DNA of 64,000 nucleotides from Fictibacillus phosphorivorans (GTDB lineage: Bacteria; Bacillota; Bacilli; Bacillales; Fictibacillaceae), in contig NZ_VDZU01000001.1 of NCBI RefSeq assembly GCF_007673525.1, positions 930,001-994,000 on the forward strand, written 5' to 3'. Each line of letters starts with the position of its first letter. The stretch's first letter is position 1. Made by a program: the position numbers and the translations under genes. Positions 8,319 through 16,673 of the stretch are shown one piece after another. The notes under the pieces are model-generated. The model was not told the DNA's origin, ran no database searches, and saw nothing but the letters and a program-made list of their open reading frames with translations.

Positions 8319-9176
8319 ATGAGGATTATAAAAAAATTGTTCATGCAGCTGTTTTTAACGATTATTTCGATCATATTGATCAGCGGACTCCCAGAGTTAA
8401 TCATGAACAAGAACGTAACCATGTATTTTCAAAAAATCAAAGTTGTTCTATTTGATGTGATTCATTTAAATGAGATGACTTATATGAACCAAGGTAAGCA
8501 GAGATTGTTTTTAGACGATATCTGGTCGCCATATCTGTATTCATTAACCATTCTTTTTGGTGCATTAGCCATTGCCTTTTGTATGGCACAGCTCCTTACT
8601 TGGTGCACGTTAATTATGCCGATGTTCATAAGAAGAGCAGTGAAAAACATTCTTACGTTTTTAGAATCATTACCCGATCTTCTTGTTTTTGCCCTCGTAC
8701 AGATGGCAATCGTTCTTATTTTTAAAAAAACAGGAATTCTCGTCTCAAATGTGGCTTCATTAGGGGCTGAGGACAGAATTTATATAGTGCCGATCGTGTG
8801 CTTAATGATTTTGCCTTTTGTTTATTTTTATAAAATGATGATTCTTCTTTCAGAAGAGGAGCTTGGAAAGTCATATGTCGAAATGAGTTTAGCGAAGGGC
8901 ATGCGAAGAATATATGTACTTATCGTCCACGTGACGAGGAATACAAGTGAAGGAATCTTTCACTTTTCAAAATCTGTTCTTTGGTTTATGATCTCAAACC
9001 TTCTCCTTGTTGAGGTGATCTTCAATATCCATGGAATCACTCATTATATGTACAGTGATTTTAGACCAGAGATGTTAGCAGCTTGCTTAATTTTGCTCGT
9101 TATTCCTTTTTTCCTTTTATATGCTCTTTTCGAATGGACCATCATCCGGTTATCAAGAAGAGGTGAGCTGATTTGA
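8319..9176 (+). CDS. OppB-like ABC transporter permease
   Basis: A 285-residue membrane protein with about six hydrophobic segments, related to peptide/nickel permeases of the OppB/DppB type. The cytoplasmic coupling (EAA-like) loop reads SYVEMSLAKGMRRIYVLIVHV near residues 190-210, a degenerate form of the usual EAARAKG motif. GGGGGAGC precedes ATG 8319, which replaces an upstream in-frame ATG at 8283. Its stop overlaps the TTG start of the next permease (TTGA). No ATPase or binding-protein gene lies beside it. Confidence 0.8.
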   Translation: MRIIKKLFMQLFLTIISIILISGLPELIMNKNVTMYFQKIKVVLFDVIHLNEMTYMNQGKQRLFLDDIWSPYLYSLTILFGALAIAFCMAQLLTWCTLIMPMFIRRAVKNILTFLESLPDLLVFALVQMAIVLIFKKTGILVSNVASLGAEDRIYIVPIVCLMILPFVYFYKMMILLSEEELGKSYVEMSLAKGMRRIYVLIVHVTRNTSEGIFHFSKSVLWFMISNLLLVEVIFNIHGITHYMYSDFRPEMLAACLILLVIPFFLLYALFEWTIIRLSRRGELI

Positions 9177-10195
9177 TTCGCAGCATTAAGTTTTGGGTCG
9201 GTCTAACCATCTTGAGCATATTCATCTTTTCTAGCTTTGGGTTCGCTTTATTTTATGATAGTGATGTTCGCCAAGTTCAGATGCTTTATGATGATGACAA
9301 AAACTTGATAGGAGGCGCACCTTTTGAGCCATCTCTCATGTTTCCACTAGGTACAGACCCCTTAGGTTATGATATCAGCCAAAAAGTATTGCAAGGAGCA
9401 AAATTCACTCTACTCGCAGTTATTGCGATCGGTGTGTTTCGTGTCCTGTTCAGTTTTATCGTGGCGATTCCATTTGCTTTCTATTTGCCAGAGAAGATCC
9501 GTAGAGGGTTAGATCAGCTACTAAGTTCTTTTTATTTTATTCCGCTTACGATCATCGCTGTGTTCATTTTGAGCCCCATATTAAGTGAGCAGTTGAGTGC
9601 AGAAGGAGAAGAGTTCTTTCTTTATACGTTCACCGAACGAATTGGTCTTGAAGTCATTATTCTGACGTTCCTCGTAGTGCCATTACTCGGTTCCATGATC
9701 GGGAATATGATGGCATCCCTATTAAAAGAAGAGTTTATTGAAGGAGCACGGCTATTAGGGGCTAGCAGGTGGAGGATTTTTACTAAACATGTTATTCCTC
9801 ATATGTTGCCCAAGCTTGTTATTGTATGGTGTCAGCAATGCGTTCAAGTACTGATTATTTTTACTCACCTTGGTTACTTTAAGTTGTTCTTTGGAGGAAC
9901 AGATATGGATTTTAATCCGATGATGGCCGATCCACCGAAATCATTGTCAAACGAGTGGTCAGGTCTTGTTGGCGATTATTATATTCAGATTCATGCCAAT
10001 CCTTATATCGCACTCGGTCCAATCATCATGTTCGGTATCGCCATATATGCTTTTCAGCTTATAGGAGAAGGTTTTCAGCATCACCTGCAAACCAGACATT
10101 ATAAGAAAGAGAAACGTGATCGCATGTCACGAAAACAAAATCTCGTGGATGAACCGAAATTATCTTTTGATTTCATGCATAAGAGAGGTGCTTAA
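9173..10195 (+). CDS. OppC-like ABC transporter permease
   Basis: A 340-residue permease partner of the upstream gene, translationally coupled through a 4-base overlap and starting at TTG. The OppC-type coupling motif is clear: EEFIEGARLLGASRWRIF at about residues 183-200, followed by the conserved HVIPHMLP. An extracytoplasmic loop with FPLGTDPLGYDI is also an OppC hallmark. The C-terminal 35 residues are basic and extend past the last membrane segment. The substrate is unknown; the ATPases and binding protein must come from elsewhere if the complex functions. Confidence 0.83.
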   Translation: MIRSIKFWVGLTILSIFIFSSFGFALFYDSDVRQVQMLYDDDKNLIGGAPFEPSLMFPLGTDPLGYDISQKVLQGAKFTLLAVIAIGVFRVLFSFIVAIPFAFYLPEKIRRGLDQLLSSFYFIPLTIIAVFILSPILSEQLSAEGEEFFLYTFTERIGLEVIILTFLVVPLLGSMIGNMMASLLKEEFIEGARLLGASRWRIFTKHVIPHMLPKLVIVWCQQCVQVLIIFTHLGYFKLFFGGTDMDFNPMMADPPKSLSNEWSGLVGDYYIQIHANPYIALGPIIMFGIAIYAFQLIGEGFQHHLQTRHYKKEKRDRMSRKQNLVDEPKLSFDFMHKRGA

Positions 10196-10201
10196 AAAAA
10201 C

Positions 10202-10229
10202 ACCACTTTTCTCTTCTCGCCATACTATG
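10202..10229 (+). promoter_or_regulatory. Candidate sigma-K promoter of tgl
   Basis: AC at 10202-10203, 17 bases, then CATACTATG at 10221-10229, close to the sigma-K pattern (AC, N16-17, CATANNNTA). Tgl is a late mother-cell protein in Bacillus subtilis. Confidence 0.45.
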
Positions 10230-10259
10230 TAATATCCTGTGCAGACAGGGGGGAGAGAA

Positions 10260-11036
10260 ATGATTTTTGTTAATGGATATCCGGTAGAAACGGCTCAAAT
10301 CTCTGGTTTCAAATCGCTTACACCTACACAGAAACAAGTAGGCGAAAAGCTTCAAAAATCCAGAGAATCGTTTTATTACACAAGTCCACATCAGTTTTTA
10401 TTTGAAGTGGTCATGCGTACAAATATTGTAGCGGCTGCAAACGGTATGCGTGATAGCGGAGCAGGATTTGCAACGTTCGTGAATTCACGCTGCAATCCGC
10501 AATATTGGAGAAGAACAGCTTATGGCGGTTTTTTGCTTCGATCAGATGTCCGTCCTTCTGACGCCATCTCAGATATTTTTATCAATGGAAAAAGGTACGG
10601 GTTTGAATGTACAACAGCTATAATGATCATGATGTACAAAGCGATTCTTGAAACAATTGGAGCGGGTATGTTTGATCAATTGTTTAACGGGTTGCTTCTC
10701 TACAGTACGGAACATGATGAAGATCTACAGATTATTGCTGTACCATCTGGGGATTCGTTGCCAGGAGATGTGAGATATGTTAAAAATCCAGAACATCATC
10801 CTAATACGCCTCAATGGCAAGGTGAAAACTTAATCGATCTTGGAAACGGACAATTTTTTGGTCATGGCATCGGAACAGGAACAATTGGTGAGGTTATCGA
10901 TGTGCTTAATCAAAAAAGAATGCCTGGCGCAACGGTTTCCGCCTTTTTAACAGCGGAGATCATAAGACCGAACTATCGACTAATGTCGGAATACACACGT
11001 CATCCAATTCGAAGACTGCTTGGTGGAGTTATATAA
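10260..11036 (+). CDS. tgl: Spore coat transglutaminase Tgl
   Basis: A 258-residue protein-glutamine gamma-glutamyltransferase, which cross-links coat proteins such as GerQ through epsilon-(gamma-glutamyl)lysine bonds during spore maturation. The family block RTNIVAAA is at about residues 53-60. The catalytic Cys is in YGFECTTA (Cys117), and the FFGHGIG segment near residue 200 matches the conserved late region. Length agrees with the Bacillus subtilis enzyme (245 residues). GGGGGGAG lies just before ATG 10260. A sigma-K-like promoter lies upstream and a terminator hairpin follows. Confidence 0.92.
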   Translation: MIFVNGYPVETAQISGFKSLTPTQKQVGEKLQKSRESFYYTSPHQFLFEVVMRTNIVAAANGMRDSGAGFATFVNSRCNPQYWRRTAYGGFLLRSDVRPSDAISDIFINGKRYGFECTTAIMIMMYKAILETIGAGMFDQLFNGLLLYSTEHDEDLQIIAVPSGDSLPGDVRYVKNPEHHPNTPQWQGENLIDLGNGQFFGHGIGTGTIGEVIDVLNQKRMPGATVSAFLTAEIIRPNYRLMSEYTRHPIRRLLGGVI

Positions 11037-11048
11037 AAATGTCCATAC

Positions 11049-11085
11049 AAAAAGACGCAGAGAACTGAAATCTCTGCGTCTATTG
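11049..11085. terminator. Bidirectional terminator between tgl and the M23 hydrolase
   Basis: An 11-bp stem (AGACGCAGAGA with TCTCTGCGTCT) lies between convergent genes. T runs occur on both sides, stronger on the minus strand. Confidence 0.75.
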
Positions 11086-11102
11086 TTATTTTATTTTATG
11101 AG

Positions 11103-12422
11103 TTATTGAAGGTATGGTCTTGGATCGACCGCATTTGATTTTGAGCCGTTCCATGGTCCTTTGTGCAATTCAAAGTGCAAATGCTGTCCTCTGGATGCAC
11201 CAGTGTTACCTTGGTAGCCTAAGAACGTACCTTGAGAAACAGATTGACCTTGACTAACAGCAGGCGTTGATCTCATGTGTGCATATAGAGTTGTATACAG
11301 TTGCCCGTTAATAAAGTGCGTAATGTACACAACGTTTCCATAACTGCTCGAATAGTAAGCTCTCGTTACTGTTCCAGATGCTGCTGCAACGATTGGAACT
11401 GTACTTCCGCCTTGAGCGATATCCATTCCGTAGTGCATGCCTGCGCTTCTGTTACCAAAACCAGAAGTGATGAATCCTTGTGAAGGCATGATAAAGTCAC
11501 GACTTACTGGCGCTGGAGCAGGTGTTGGTGCCGGCGGTGGTGTTGGTGAAGGTGTAGAACTAGAGCCGCCTCCAGAGTTGGATTTGTTTCTTTCTCTAGC
11601 TGCTGCTTCTGCACGAGCTTTTTCTGCAGCCGCAGCCGCAGCTGCTCTTGCTTCAGCTTCTCTCTTCTTACGCTCTTCTTCTTCACGTTTCGCACGTTCC
11701 ATTTCAGCTTTAATGGCTGCTTCTTGTGCTGAAAGAAGTTCGTTCGTTTCATCCAACTGCATAATATGATCATGTAGATGGTCTTCTTCCGTCTCTAGTT
11801 GAGCGAGAAGCGCATCCTTTTGTTTTTTCTGGTCCGTTAGCTTTTGGTTCAATCCTTCAAGTTCGGTTAAATCTGTATTTAAAGACAAGAGTTCACTTTC
11901 AACTTGTCCTTTTTTCTTTTCAACAGACTCTTTATCCTGTTTGTGCTCTTCTAAGATGGCTTTATCTTGTTCAGCAATCACGTTTAATGCAAACACGCGA
12001 TCAAGGAAGTCACCGAAATCTTTAGAACCCAATACCACATCTAAATAATTTACCGCACCGCCGCTTTCGTACATGGAAGTTACGCGTTCTTTTAGAAGTG
12101 CATCACGTTCTTTGATTCTCTTTTTAAGAACATCAATTTCTTTTTTTAGTTTTTCAATAGAAGCTTTCGTTTTTTGGATCGATTCTTTTTTGTTTCCAAT
12201 ATCTTCAAGAGTCTTGTCGATCGAACTCTCTAATTTTTGAATTTGATCCAATGTATGATCTTGCTGATTTTGATTCTTCTTTAATTCACCCTGCTTTTCC
12301 GTTTGCTCAGAGCGATTCTTTTCTTTTTTCTCTTTTATCGAAGACAGAGTTTCTGCCGATACCGTATATGTACTGAATACTAGACTGAGAGACAGTGTAG
12401 CCATAACTAGCTTACGTTTCAA
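11103..12422 (-). CDS. CwlO/PcsB-like M23 peptidoglycan hydrolase with coiled coil
   Basis: A 439-residue secreted protein. A signal peptide (hydrophobic core to about TVSA, residue 23) is followed by a long Lys/Glu/Gln coiled coil (about residues 30-255) of the PcsB/CwlO type. Next come an Ala/Glu/Arg stretch and a Pro/Ala/Ser linker, then a C-terminal LytM/M23 zinc peptidase with HYGMDIA and HLHFELH. Such enzymes cut peptide cross-links during growth or division and are held inactive by the coiled coil. TTG 12422 is chosen because AAGGAGGAG lies just upstream, making the earlier ATG implausible. WalR-like half sites lie in its promoter region. Confidence 0.88.
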   Translation of the reverse strand: MKRKLVMATLSLSLVFSTYTVSAETLSSIKEKKEKNRSEQTEKQGELKKNQNQQDHTLDQIQKLESSIDKTLEDIGNKKESIQKTKASIEKLKKEIDVLKKRIKERDALLKERVTSMYESGGAVNYLDVVLGSKDFGDFLDRVFALNVIAEQDKAILEEHKQDKESVEKKKGQVESELLSLNTDLTELEGLNQKLTDQKKQKDALLAQLETEEDHLHDHIMQLDETNELLSAQEAAIKAEMERAKREEEERKKREAEARAAAAAAAEKARAEAAARERNKSNSGGGSSSTPSPTPPPAPTPAPAPVSRDFIMPSQGFITSGFGNRSAGMHYGMDIAQGGSTVPIVAAASGTVTRAYYSSSYGNVVYITHFINGQLYTTLYAHMRSTPAVSQGQSVSQGTFLGYQGNTGASRGQHLHFELHKGPWNGSKSNAVDPRPYLQ

Positions 12423-12475
12423 GATGGGTACTCCTCCTTGTAAGTGCAAATGTTGCCAATTTCTTTTCTGAAGTG

Positions 12476-12541
12476 ATTATACCATTGATTAATCATCAGT
12501 TATTGCGAAATAATATTACATTTATATTTCAAAATATTACA
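12476..12541 (-). promoter_or_regulatory. Promoter of the M23 hydrolase with possible WalR half-sites
   Basis: On the minus strand a TATAAT (12476-12481) lacks a good -35. Upstream lie two TGTAAT half-sites (12515-12520 and 12536-12541) exactly 21 bases apart. WalR recognises paired TGTWAH and activates cell-wall hydrolases, but its usual spacing is 5 bases, so this is tentative. Confidence 0.35.
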
Positions 12542-12560
12542 CATTGAAACATAATTCGAC

Positions 12561-12588
12561 GGAAACTCTGTAGAGATTTGTCTGTATT
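12561..12588 (+). promoter_or_regulatory. Possible ECF-type autoregulatory promoter
   Basis: GGAAAC, then 16 bases, then TGTATT lies upstream of the ECF sigma gene. AAC-type -35 elements are typical of ECF sigma promoters, which are often self-activated. The -10 match is poor. Confidence 0.25.
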
Positions 12589-12801
12589 AGGAAATAAAAA
12601 GGTAAAATCAGCGTGCAAATCGAATAGAGAAGTAGGTATATAGAATGGGTTTTCATTACAAAAAAATGTTTGCCCCGTTAGTTTAATAGATTAAGATTCT
12701 ATATCTTTCTGGTTTGGTTTTTTACTAATTCACATAAAATGAATAAAAAAATTATAACTAATCGTCTAAAGGATAGGGTGTTGGTAAAGGAGGGGATGCA
12801 C

Positions 12802-13356
12802 TTGAAGTTCAATCGAGAAATCCATAACGAAGGCATAGATTCACACTCCCTTACTCAGGAAGAATGGGTCGTACAGATTATGGATATATACCAAGACAAG
12901 GTGATAAGACTAGCATACACCTATGTTAAGGATCGAAAATTGGCTGAAGATTTAGCACAAGAAGTGTTTGTGAAATGTTACATACATAAAGACAATTTTA
13001 GAAATGATTCATCAGTAAAAACTTGGGTATACGCCATCACTGTAAACTTGTGTAAAGATTACTTAAGAAGCGGTTGGAAGAAATACATTCATGTTATGGA
13101 CCGGTTTGGTAAGTCGAGAGCATCCTCTGTCCTAACACCAGAACTTTCAATCGTCCAGAAAAGTGAACATGAAGCCTTAGCAGATCAAGTACTAAAACTG
13201 CCTCTTAAATATCGGGAAGTGATTCTTCTATTCTATTATAAAGAACTAACCGTGTGCGAAATCAGCCAAATCCTAAACAAAAAAGAAGCAACGATCAGAA
13301 CTTTACTTCAGCGGGGAAGAGAAATGTTGCGACGAAAACTGGAGAAGAGTAGGTGA
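12802..13356 (+). CDS. ECF-type RNA polymerase sigma factor
   Basis: About 184 residues with sigma region 2 (YQDKVIRLAYTYVKDRKLAEDLAQEVFVKCY, including the core-binding DLAQEVF) and region 4 (LPLKYREVILLFYYKELTVCEISQILNKKEATIRTLLQRGR). It lacks regions 1 and 3, as expected for ECF sigma factors. AAAGGAGGGG (12786-12795) touches ATG 12796, so TTG 12802 with 6-base spacing is the preferred start. It is followed 4 bases later by a one-pass membrane protein that is probably its anti-sigma factor. The ECF group was not resolved. Confidence 0.88.
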   Translation: MKFNREIHNEGIDSHSLTQEEWVVQIMDIYQDKVIRLAYTYVKDRKLAEDLAQEVFVKCYIHKDNFRNDSSVKTWVYAITVNLCKDYLRSGWKKYIHVMDRFGKSRASSVLTPELSIVQKSEHEALADQVLKLPLKYREVILLFYYKELTVCEISQILNKKEATIRTLLQRGREMLRRKLEKSR

Positions 13357-13360
13357 GATC

Positions 13361-14020
13361 ATGGAGGATCCTTTCAAGCAGCTGCCTGAAATTTTGAACA
13401 ACGGCCGTATGAGAGCAATAACGTTTAAAGAAGAACATAGACAGAAAGTCCTTCAGAGAACAAGAGATCTCCACAAGCCACCTGCACCAAAAAGCATGTG
13501 GTATCACTGGTTTCATCAAAGTTTAAGTCTAGCTCTTGGAGTTGCGTTCATCTTTATTTTTATACAATTTGCCGAAAGCATGCCTTTTCCACTCAAAGAA
13601 CAAAAAGAAGCTCAATCAATAGCTAAAATCCCTTATGTTAATCAAGCGATCTTAACAAAAGCGAGACATGATATGCGAAACCATCACAAGATTTCAGGTG
13701 TGGTGGCTGATCAAAAGAAAGATACTCTTACCGTTTTTATTACGTTTCCAAAGAATCTATCACAAGAGAAACAAATATTTCTTACCGAATCGTATTTAAA
13801 AGAAGTATCACACCTTACTTTAAATGAACCATACGTAGTGCAAAAAAATTTGGGAGAGCTATGGAATTATGTTAATGTAAAAGTCTATACAACAAAAGAA
13901 TCTGAAGACGAGATGTTGAGACAACTTATGCATGTTGAGCAGAACTTCGAGTGGAAAGGTTCGATCAATAAGCATGACGGAATATTGAAATGGGAACGCA
14001 TACCTGGATATAATAATTAA
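13361..14020 (+). CDS. Probable membrane anti-sigma factor
   Basis: A 219-residue protein starting 4 bases after the sigma gene. A soluble N-terminus (about 50 residues, basic) is followed by one membrane segment (LALGVAFIFIFIQF, about residues 57-70) and an external domain of about 145 residues. The arrangement (cytoplasmic anti-sigma region, single membrane pass, sensor domain) and the position behind an ECF sigma gene suggest an anti-sigma factor. No zinc-binding HxxxCxxC anti-sigma motif is seen, so it is not a ZAS-type protein. Confidence 0.6.
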   Translation: MEDPFKQLPEILNNGRMRAITFKEEHRQKVLQRTRDLHKPPAPKSMWYHWFHQSLSLALGVAFIFIFIQFAESMPFPLKEQKEAQSIAKIPYVNQAILTKARHDMRNHHKISGVVADQKKDTLTVFITFPKNLSQEKQIFLTESYLKEVSHLTLNEPYVVQKNLGELWNYVNVKVYTTKESEDEMLRQLMHVEQNFEWKGSINKHDGILKWERIPGYNN

Positions 14021-14096
14021 TCTACATGTTAAAAGGTTTTCATTAGAACAGCTAGAAAATAGAATAGATAGGAAACAAGCAAAAGCGGTGAAAAGA

Positions 14097-14861
14097 ATGA
14101 AAAAAACACACATTAATTTTTTTACAGAAGTAGGAGCTCAAAAGCCTAATAGTATAAAAAATAAAGAAACACCTTGTCCGTTTTGTCGAATTGATGAGTT
14201 AGAGGAAGTTTTGGATAAGCAAGATTCGATCATTCTTGTTAAAAATAAATATACAGTTCTCGATGGTGCCTTTCAAACTGTCTTGATCGAAACAGATGAA
14301 TGTGAAGGTGAGCTCTCAAACTATTCGAAGGATCATCTATACAAAGTCCTTCGTTTTGGGCTTGAACATTGGAATAACATGTTACACAGCGGTAAATACA
14401 CGTCTGTGATGTTTTTTAAGAACCACGGTCCTTTATCGGGTGGAACAATCCGCCATCCTCATATGCAGATCATTGGATTAAATGAAGTAGATTGTCTTCA
14501 CGATTTTTCCGAGAATCAGTTCAAAGGACTGACAATTCTTGAAAAAGAGGGAGTCAGCTTTACTGTATCGACTGAACCAAGAGTTGGGTTCTATGAACTG
14601 AATGTCATATGGGAAAAAGACGCAGAGCTTTCTTTATTCGCGGATTGTATTCAAGCTGGAACGCATTTTTTGCTGAATCATTTTCATAGAAGTTGTACAA
14701 GTTACAATCTTTTCTTTTATCAACATAACGAAAAGACATATTGCAAGATCATGCCTCGTTTTGTGACCTCACCTCTATATATGGGGTATGGTGTACAGCA
14801 AGTAGCGAACAATATTGAAGGAATAGCACAAAGTATTAAAGACCTTTACTTTAAACCATAA
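14097..14861 (+). CDS. GalT/HIT-like protein (DUF4931 type)
   Basis: A 254-residue protein of the HIT superfamily related to galactose-1-phosphate uridylyltransferase. CPFCR near residue 21 resembles the zinc-binding Cys pair of GalT. The nucleotidyl-transfer motif is GGTIRHPHMQIIG (H-x-H-x-Q form HPHMQ) at about residues 121-133. No galactose genes are nearby, so a role in Leloir metabolism is not implied; this Bacillus family is uncharacterised. ATG 14097 is preferred over GTG 14088 because AGCGGTG precedes it at better spacing. Confidence 0.78.
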   Translation: MKKTHINFFTEVGAQKPNSIKNKETPCPFCRIDELEEVLDKQDSIILVKNKYTVLDGAFQTVLIETDECEGELSNYSKDHLYKVLRFGLEHWNNMLHSGKYTSVMFFKNHGPLSGGTIRHPHMQIIGLNEVDCLHDFSENQFKGLTILEKEGVSFTVSTEPRVGFYELNVIWEKDAELSLFADCIQAGTHFLLNHFHRSCTSYNLFFYQHNEKTYCKIMPRFVTSPLYMGYGVQQVANNIEGIAQSIKDLYFKP

Positions 14862-14862
14862 G

Positions 14863-14893
14863 AAAACCAGATCTTCCTCAGATCTGGTTTTTT
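14863..14893. terminator. Bidirectional terminator between the GalT-like gene and rocB
   Basis: AACCAGATCT pairs with AGATCTGGTT, followed by TTTTTTG on +. It overlaps the rocB stop codon. Confidence 0.82.
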
Positions 14894-16515
14894 GCTTGGT
14901 CAAATAACGTTTCCATCGCAAAGATAATTAACGGGTGTGTTTCATCCATTACTTTGTTGATCTCAAGCCGCTCTGTCCATTGATGTGCATCCTTACCGAG
15001 TGGACCAATGTTAATAACCGGAATATCAAGTTCTCTCATATCATCAAACGGAATATGGTAGCGAGATCCTAGTAATGGGAAGTTACTTGTGAAAGATGAA
15101 AGATCACGAGAATCTCCATGAAATCCAATATAGCTCAAGTCAGATAAGCCACTAAAATAGTGGACATTCACGAGCTCGCTGTTGAACGTGTGTTTCGCAT
15201 GACTGACTACCATATCTGATGTGGCTTTAATCAGCGGGTGGTCGCTTGAACATACGGCTGGATAAAAAGGCGGTGTGTAGAACAAGACGATCATCGGAGA
15301 GATGTCTCTGCAAAGACTTGCTAACTCAAATACATATTGTATCGTCAGCTCTCTTTCATCCGCATTCGGATTGTTCGTCTGAAGCATGTTTTCTCTGCGA
15401 TCAAGTTCTTCTTGTCCATATTTAGTCACGGCGTGTTCATATAGTTCATTAAAAGTAAGTACTTTAATACTTTCTTTTTTCGGCGTGAACGGTATGATTT
15501 CAGAGACATTTTTGCTTCTTTCAAAGAGCCGGTCCTCTAATCGAAGGGCTGCGCTTTTTGCGCTTTTTATTAACATATCCGTAATATCCGATAGCGATCG
15601 ATTAAAGAGCATAAGATTAAACAGTGTTACAGCCGCGTGTGGTATCTGGACAGAGTAGTGATCTTTTAAATCTTTTTGAATCAAGTTCGTTGGTACAGGA
15701 GTAGCCTCCTCACGAAACTTCTCTACATAATCGACGTTCCATTCTAGTTCTCTCGTAATCTCAGCAGCCATCACATTTCCGTTCATACCTGCTAGTGGCT
15801 CACCTACATGTGTCTCCTTACCATAACAAAGAAAACCAGGAAGAATCTTGCCTGTTGATCCTGTATACATATAGGAAGAAGTATCACCTGGGTATTTTGT
15901 GAAGCTTGGTTCTCCGTTCAAACATGTGATGTATTTTATATCATACTCCTCTTGAAGCTGCCGTAAGACACTGACACCCGCAAGCATTCCTTCAGAATGA
16001 ACTTCTTCATCCGGAACAGAAATCATGAGTACGTTTCCTTTAAAATGACCGGTTGTCGCTTTTTCGATCATCGACATATGAAGAGCGACCCCAGCTTTCA
16101 TATCCATGATGCCGCGACCGAAAAGCCAATCGCCGCTATTCAGGTCATCTTGAACAAAAGTATGCAGCAGCTCTTTGTTCTCGATAATCTTTTCAGTCAG
16201 TTCTTCTGGGCGAAAAGCGAGATGCTTCCATTCACCAAAGTCGTCTACGGAAACAACATCAAAATGGCTCAGCAGAATAATGGTTTCTTTAATCGAAGGA
16301 TCATTCTGTACAAACGCAGTGATCAGTTTTCGACCATCTGGAAGAGGATGATGGCGAACGTAATCAGGATGCTTAGTGAAATAGTCTAGTGATGAGAGCG
16401 TATGGTGCAGATGTTCGGCCATAAATAATTCTCCATCATGATGGGTGATGCTAGGGATCGAAACTAGGTCTTTTAATAATTTCTTATATCCCTCTTTTGT
16501 TTGCCACTTTAACAT
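14878..16515 (-). CDS. rocB: RocB-like M20-family metallohydrolase
   Basis: A 545-residue protein of the M20 peptidase family matching RocB, encoded with arginine-utilisation genes in Bacillus subtilis but with no firmly proven reaction. Metal-site regions are visible: ILLSHFDVVSVDDFG (H-x-D), GRGIMDMKAGVALHM (D-M-K-A-G) and SVPDEEVHSEGM (the E-E pair). Length is close to RocB (about 566). ATG 16515 has AGGAGG 8 bases upstream. It is alone here: rocA, rocC, rocD and rocF are not in the window. Confidence 0.85.
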   Translation of the reverse strand: MLKWQTKEGYKKLLKDLVSIPSITHHDGELFMAEHLHHTLSSLDYFTKHPDYVRHHPLPDGRKLITAFVQNDPSIKETIILLSHFDVVSVDDFGEWKHLAFRPEELTEKIIENKELLHTFVQDDLNSGDWLFGRGIMDMKAGVALHMSMIEKATTGHFKGNVLMISVPDEEVHSEGMLAGVSVLRQLQEEYDIKYITCLNGEPSFTKYPGDTSSYMYTGSTGKILPGFLCYGKETHVGEPLAGMNGNVMAAEITRELEWNVDYVEKFREEATPVPTNLIQKDLKDHYSVQIPHAAVTLFNLMLFNRSLSDITDMLIKSAKSAALRLEDRLFERSKNVSEIIPFTPKKESIKVLTFNELYEHAVTKYGQEELDRRENMLQTNNPNADERELTIQYVFELASLCRDISPMIVLFYTPPFYPAVCSSDHPLIKATSDMVVSHAKHTFNSELVNVHYFSGLSDLSYIGFHGDSRDLSSFTSNFPLLGSRYHIPFDDMRELDIPVINIGPLGKDAHQWTERLEINKVMDETHPLIIFAMETLFDQAKNQI

Positions 16516-16599
16516 ATGTGTACCTCCTAGATGTATGTCTTTGTTACCTATACTCTTCTTTCCCTGTAAATCCTTCTTTAAAAAGTTTCTTGGAATGTA

Positions 16600-16629
16600 T
16601 TGACAGATAATCGAAATAAATGGTATATG
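16600..16629 (+). promoter_or_regulatory. Promoter of the MacB-like ABC operon
   Basis: TTGACA at 16600-16605 with TATATG at 16624-16629 (18-base spacer). The -10 runs directly into the palindrome at 16629-16651. Confidence 0.5.
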
Positions 16630-16651
16630 TGTATTATAACGAGTAGTACAC
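16629..16651 (+). promoter_or_regulatory. Inverted-repeat operator GTGTANTA-N7-TANTACAC (YtrA-like)
   Basis: GTGTATTA and TAGTACAC form an inverted repeat with a 7-base centre, at the -10/start region of the ABC exporter operon. It resembles the sites described for YtrA-subfamily GntR repressors, which control ABC exporters, but no such regulator gene is adjacent. Confidence 0.5.
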
Positions 16652-16673
16652 TTAGGACAAAAGGGGTGTCAGC

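Noticed and set aside
11437..11769. Gly/Ala/Ser-rich plus-strand ORF within the M23 hydrolase
   Set aside because: Antisense shadow of the Ala/Glu and Pro-rich linker; no ribosome site or recognisable features.
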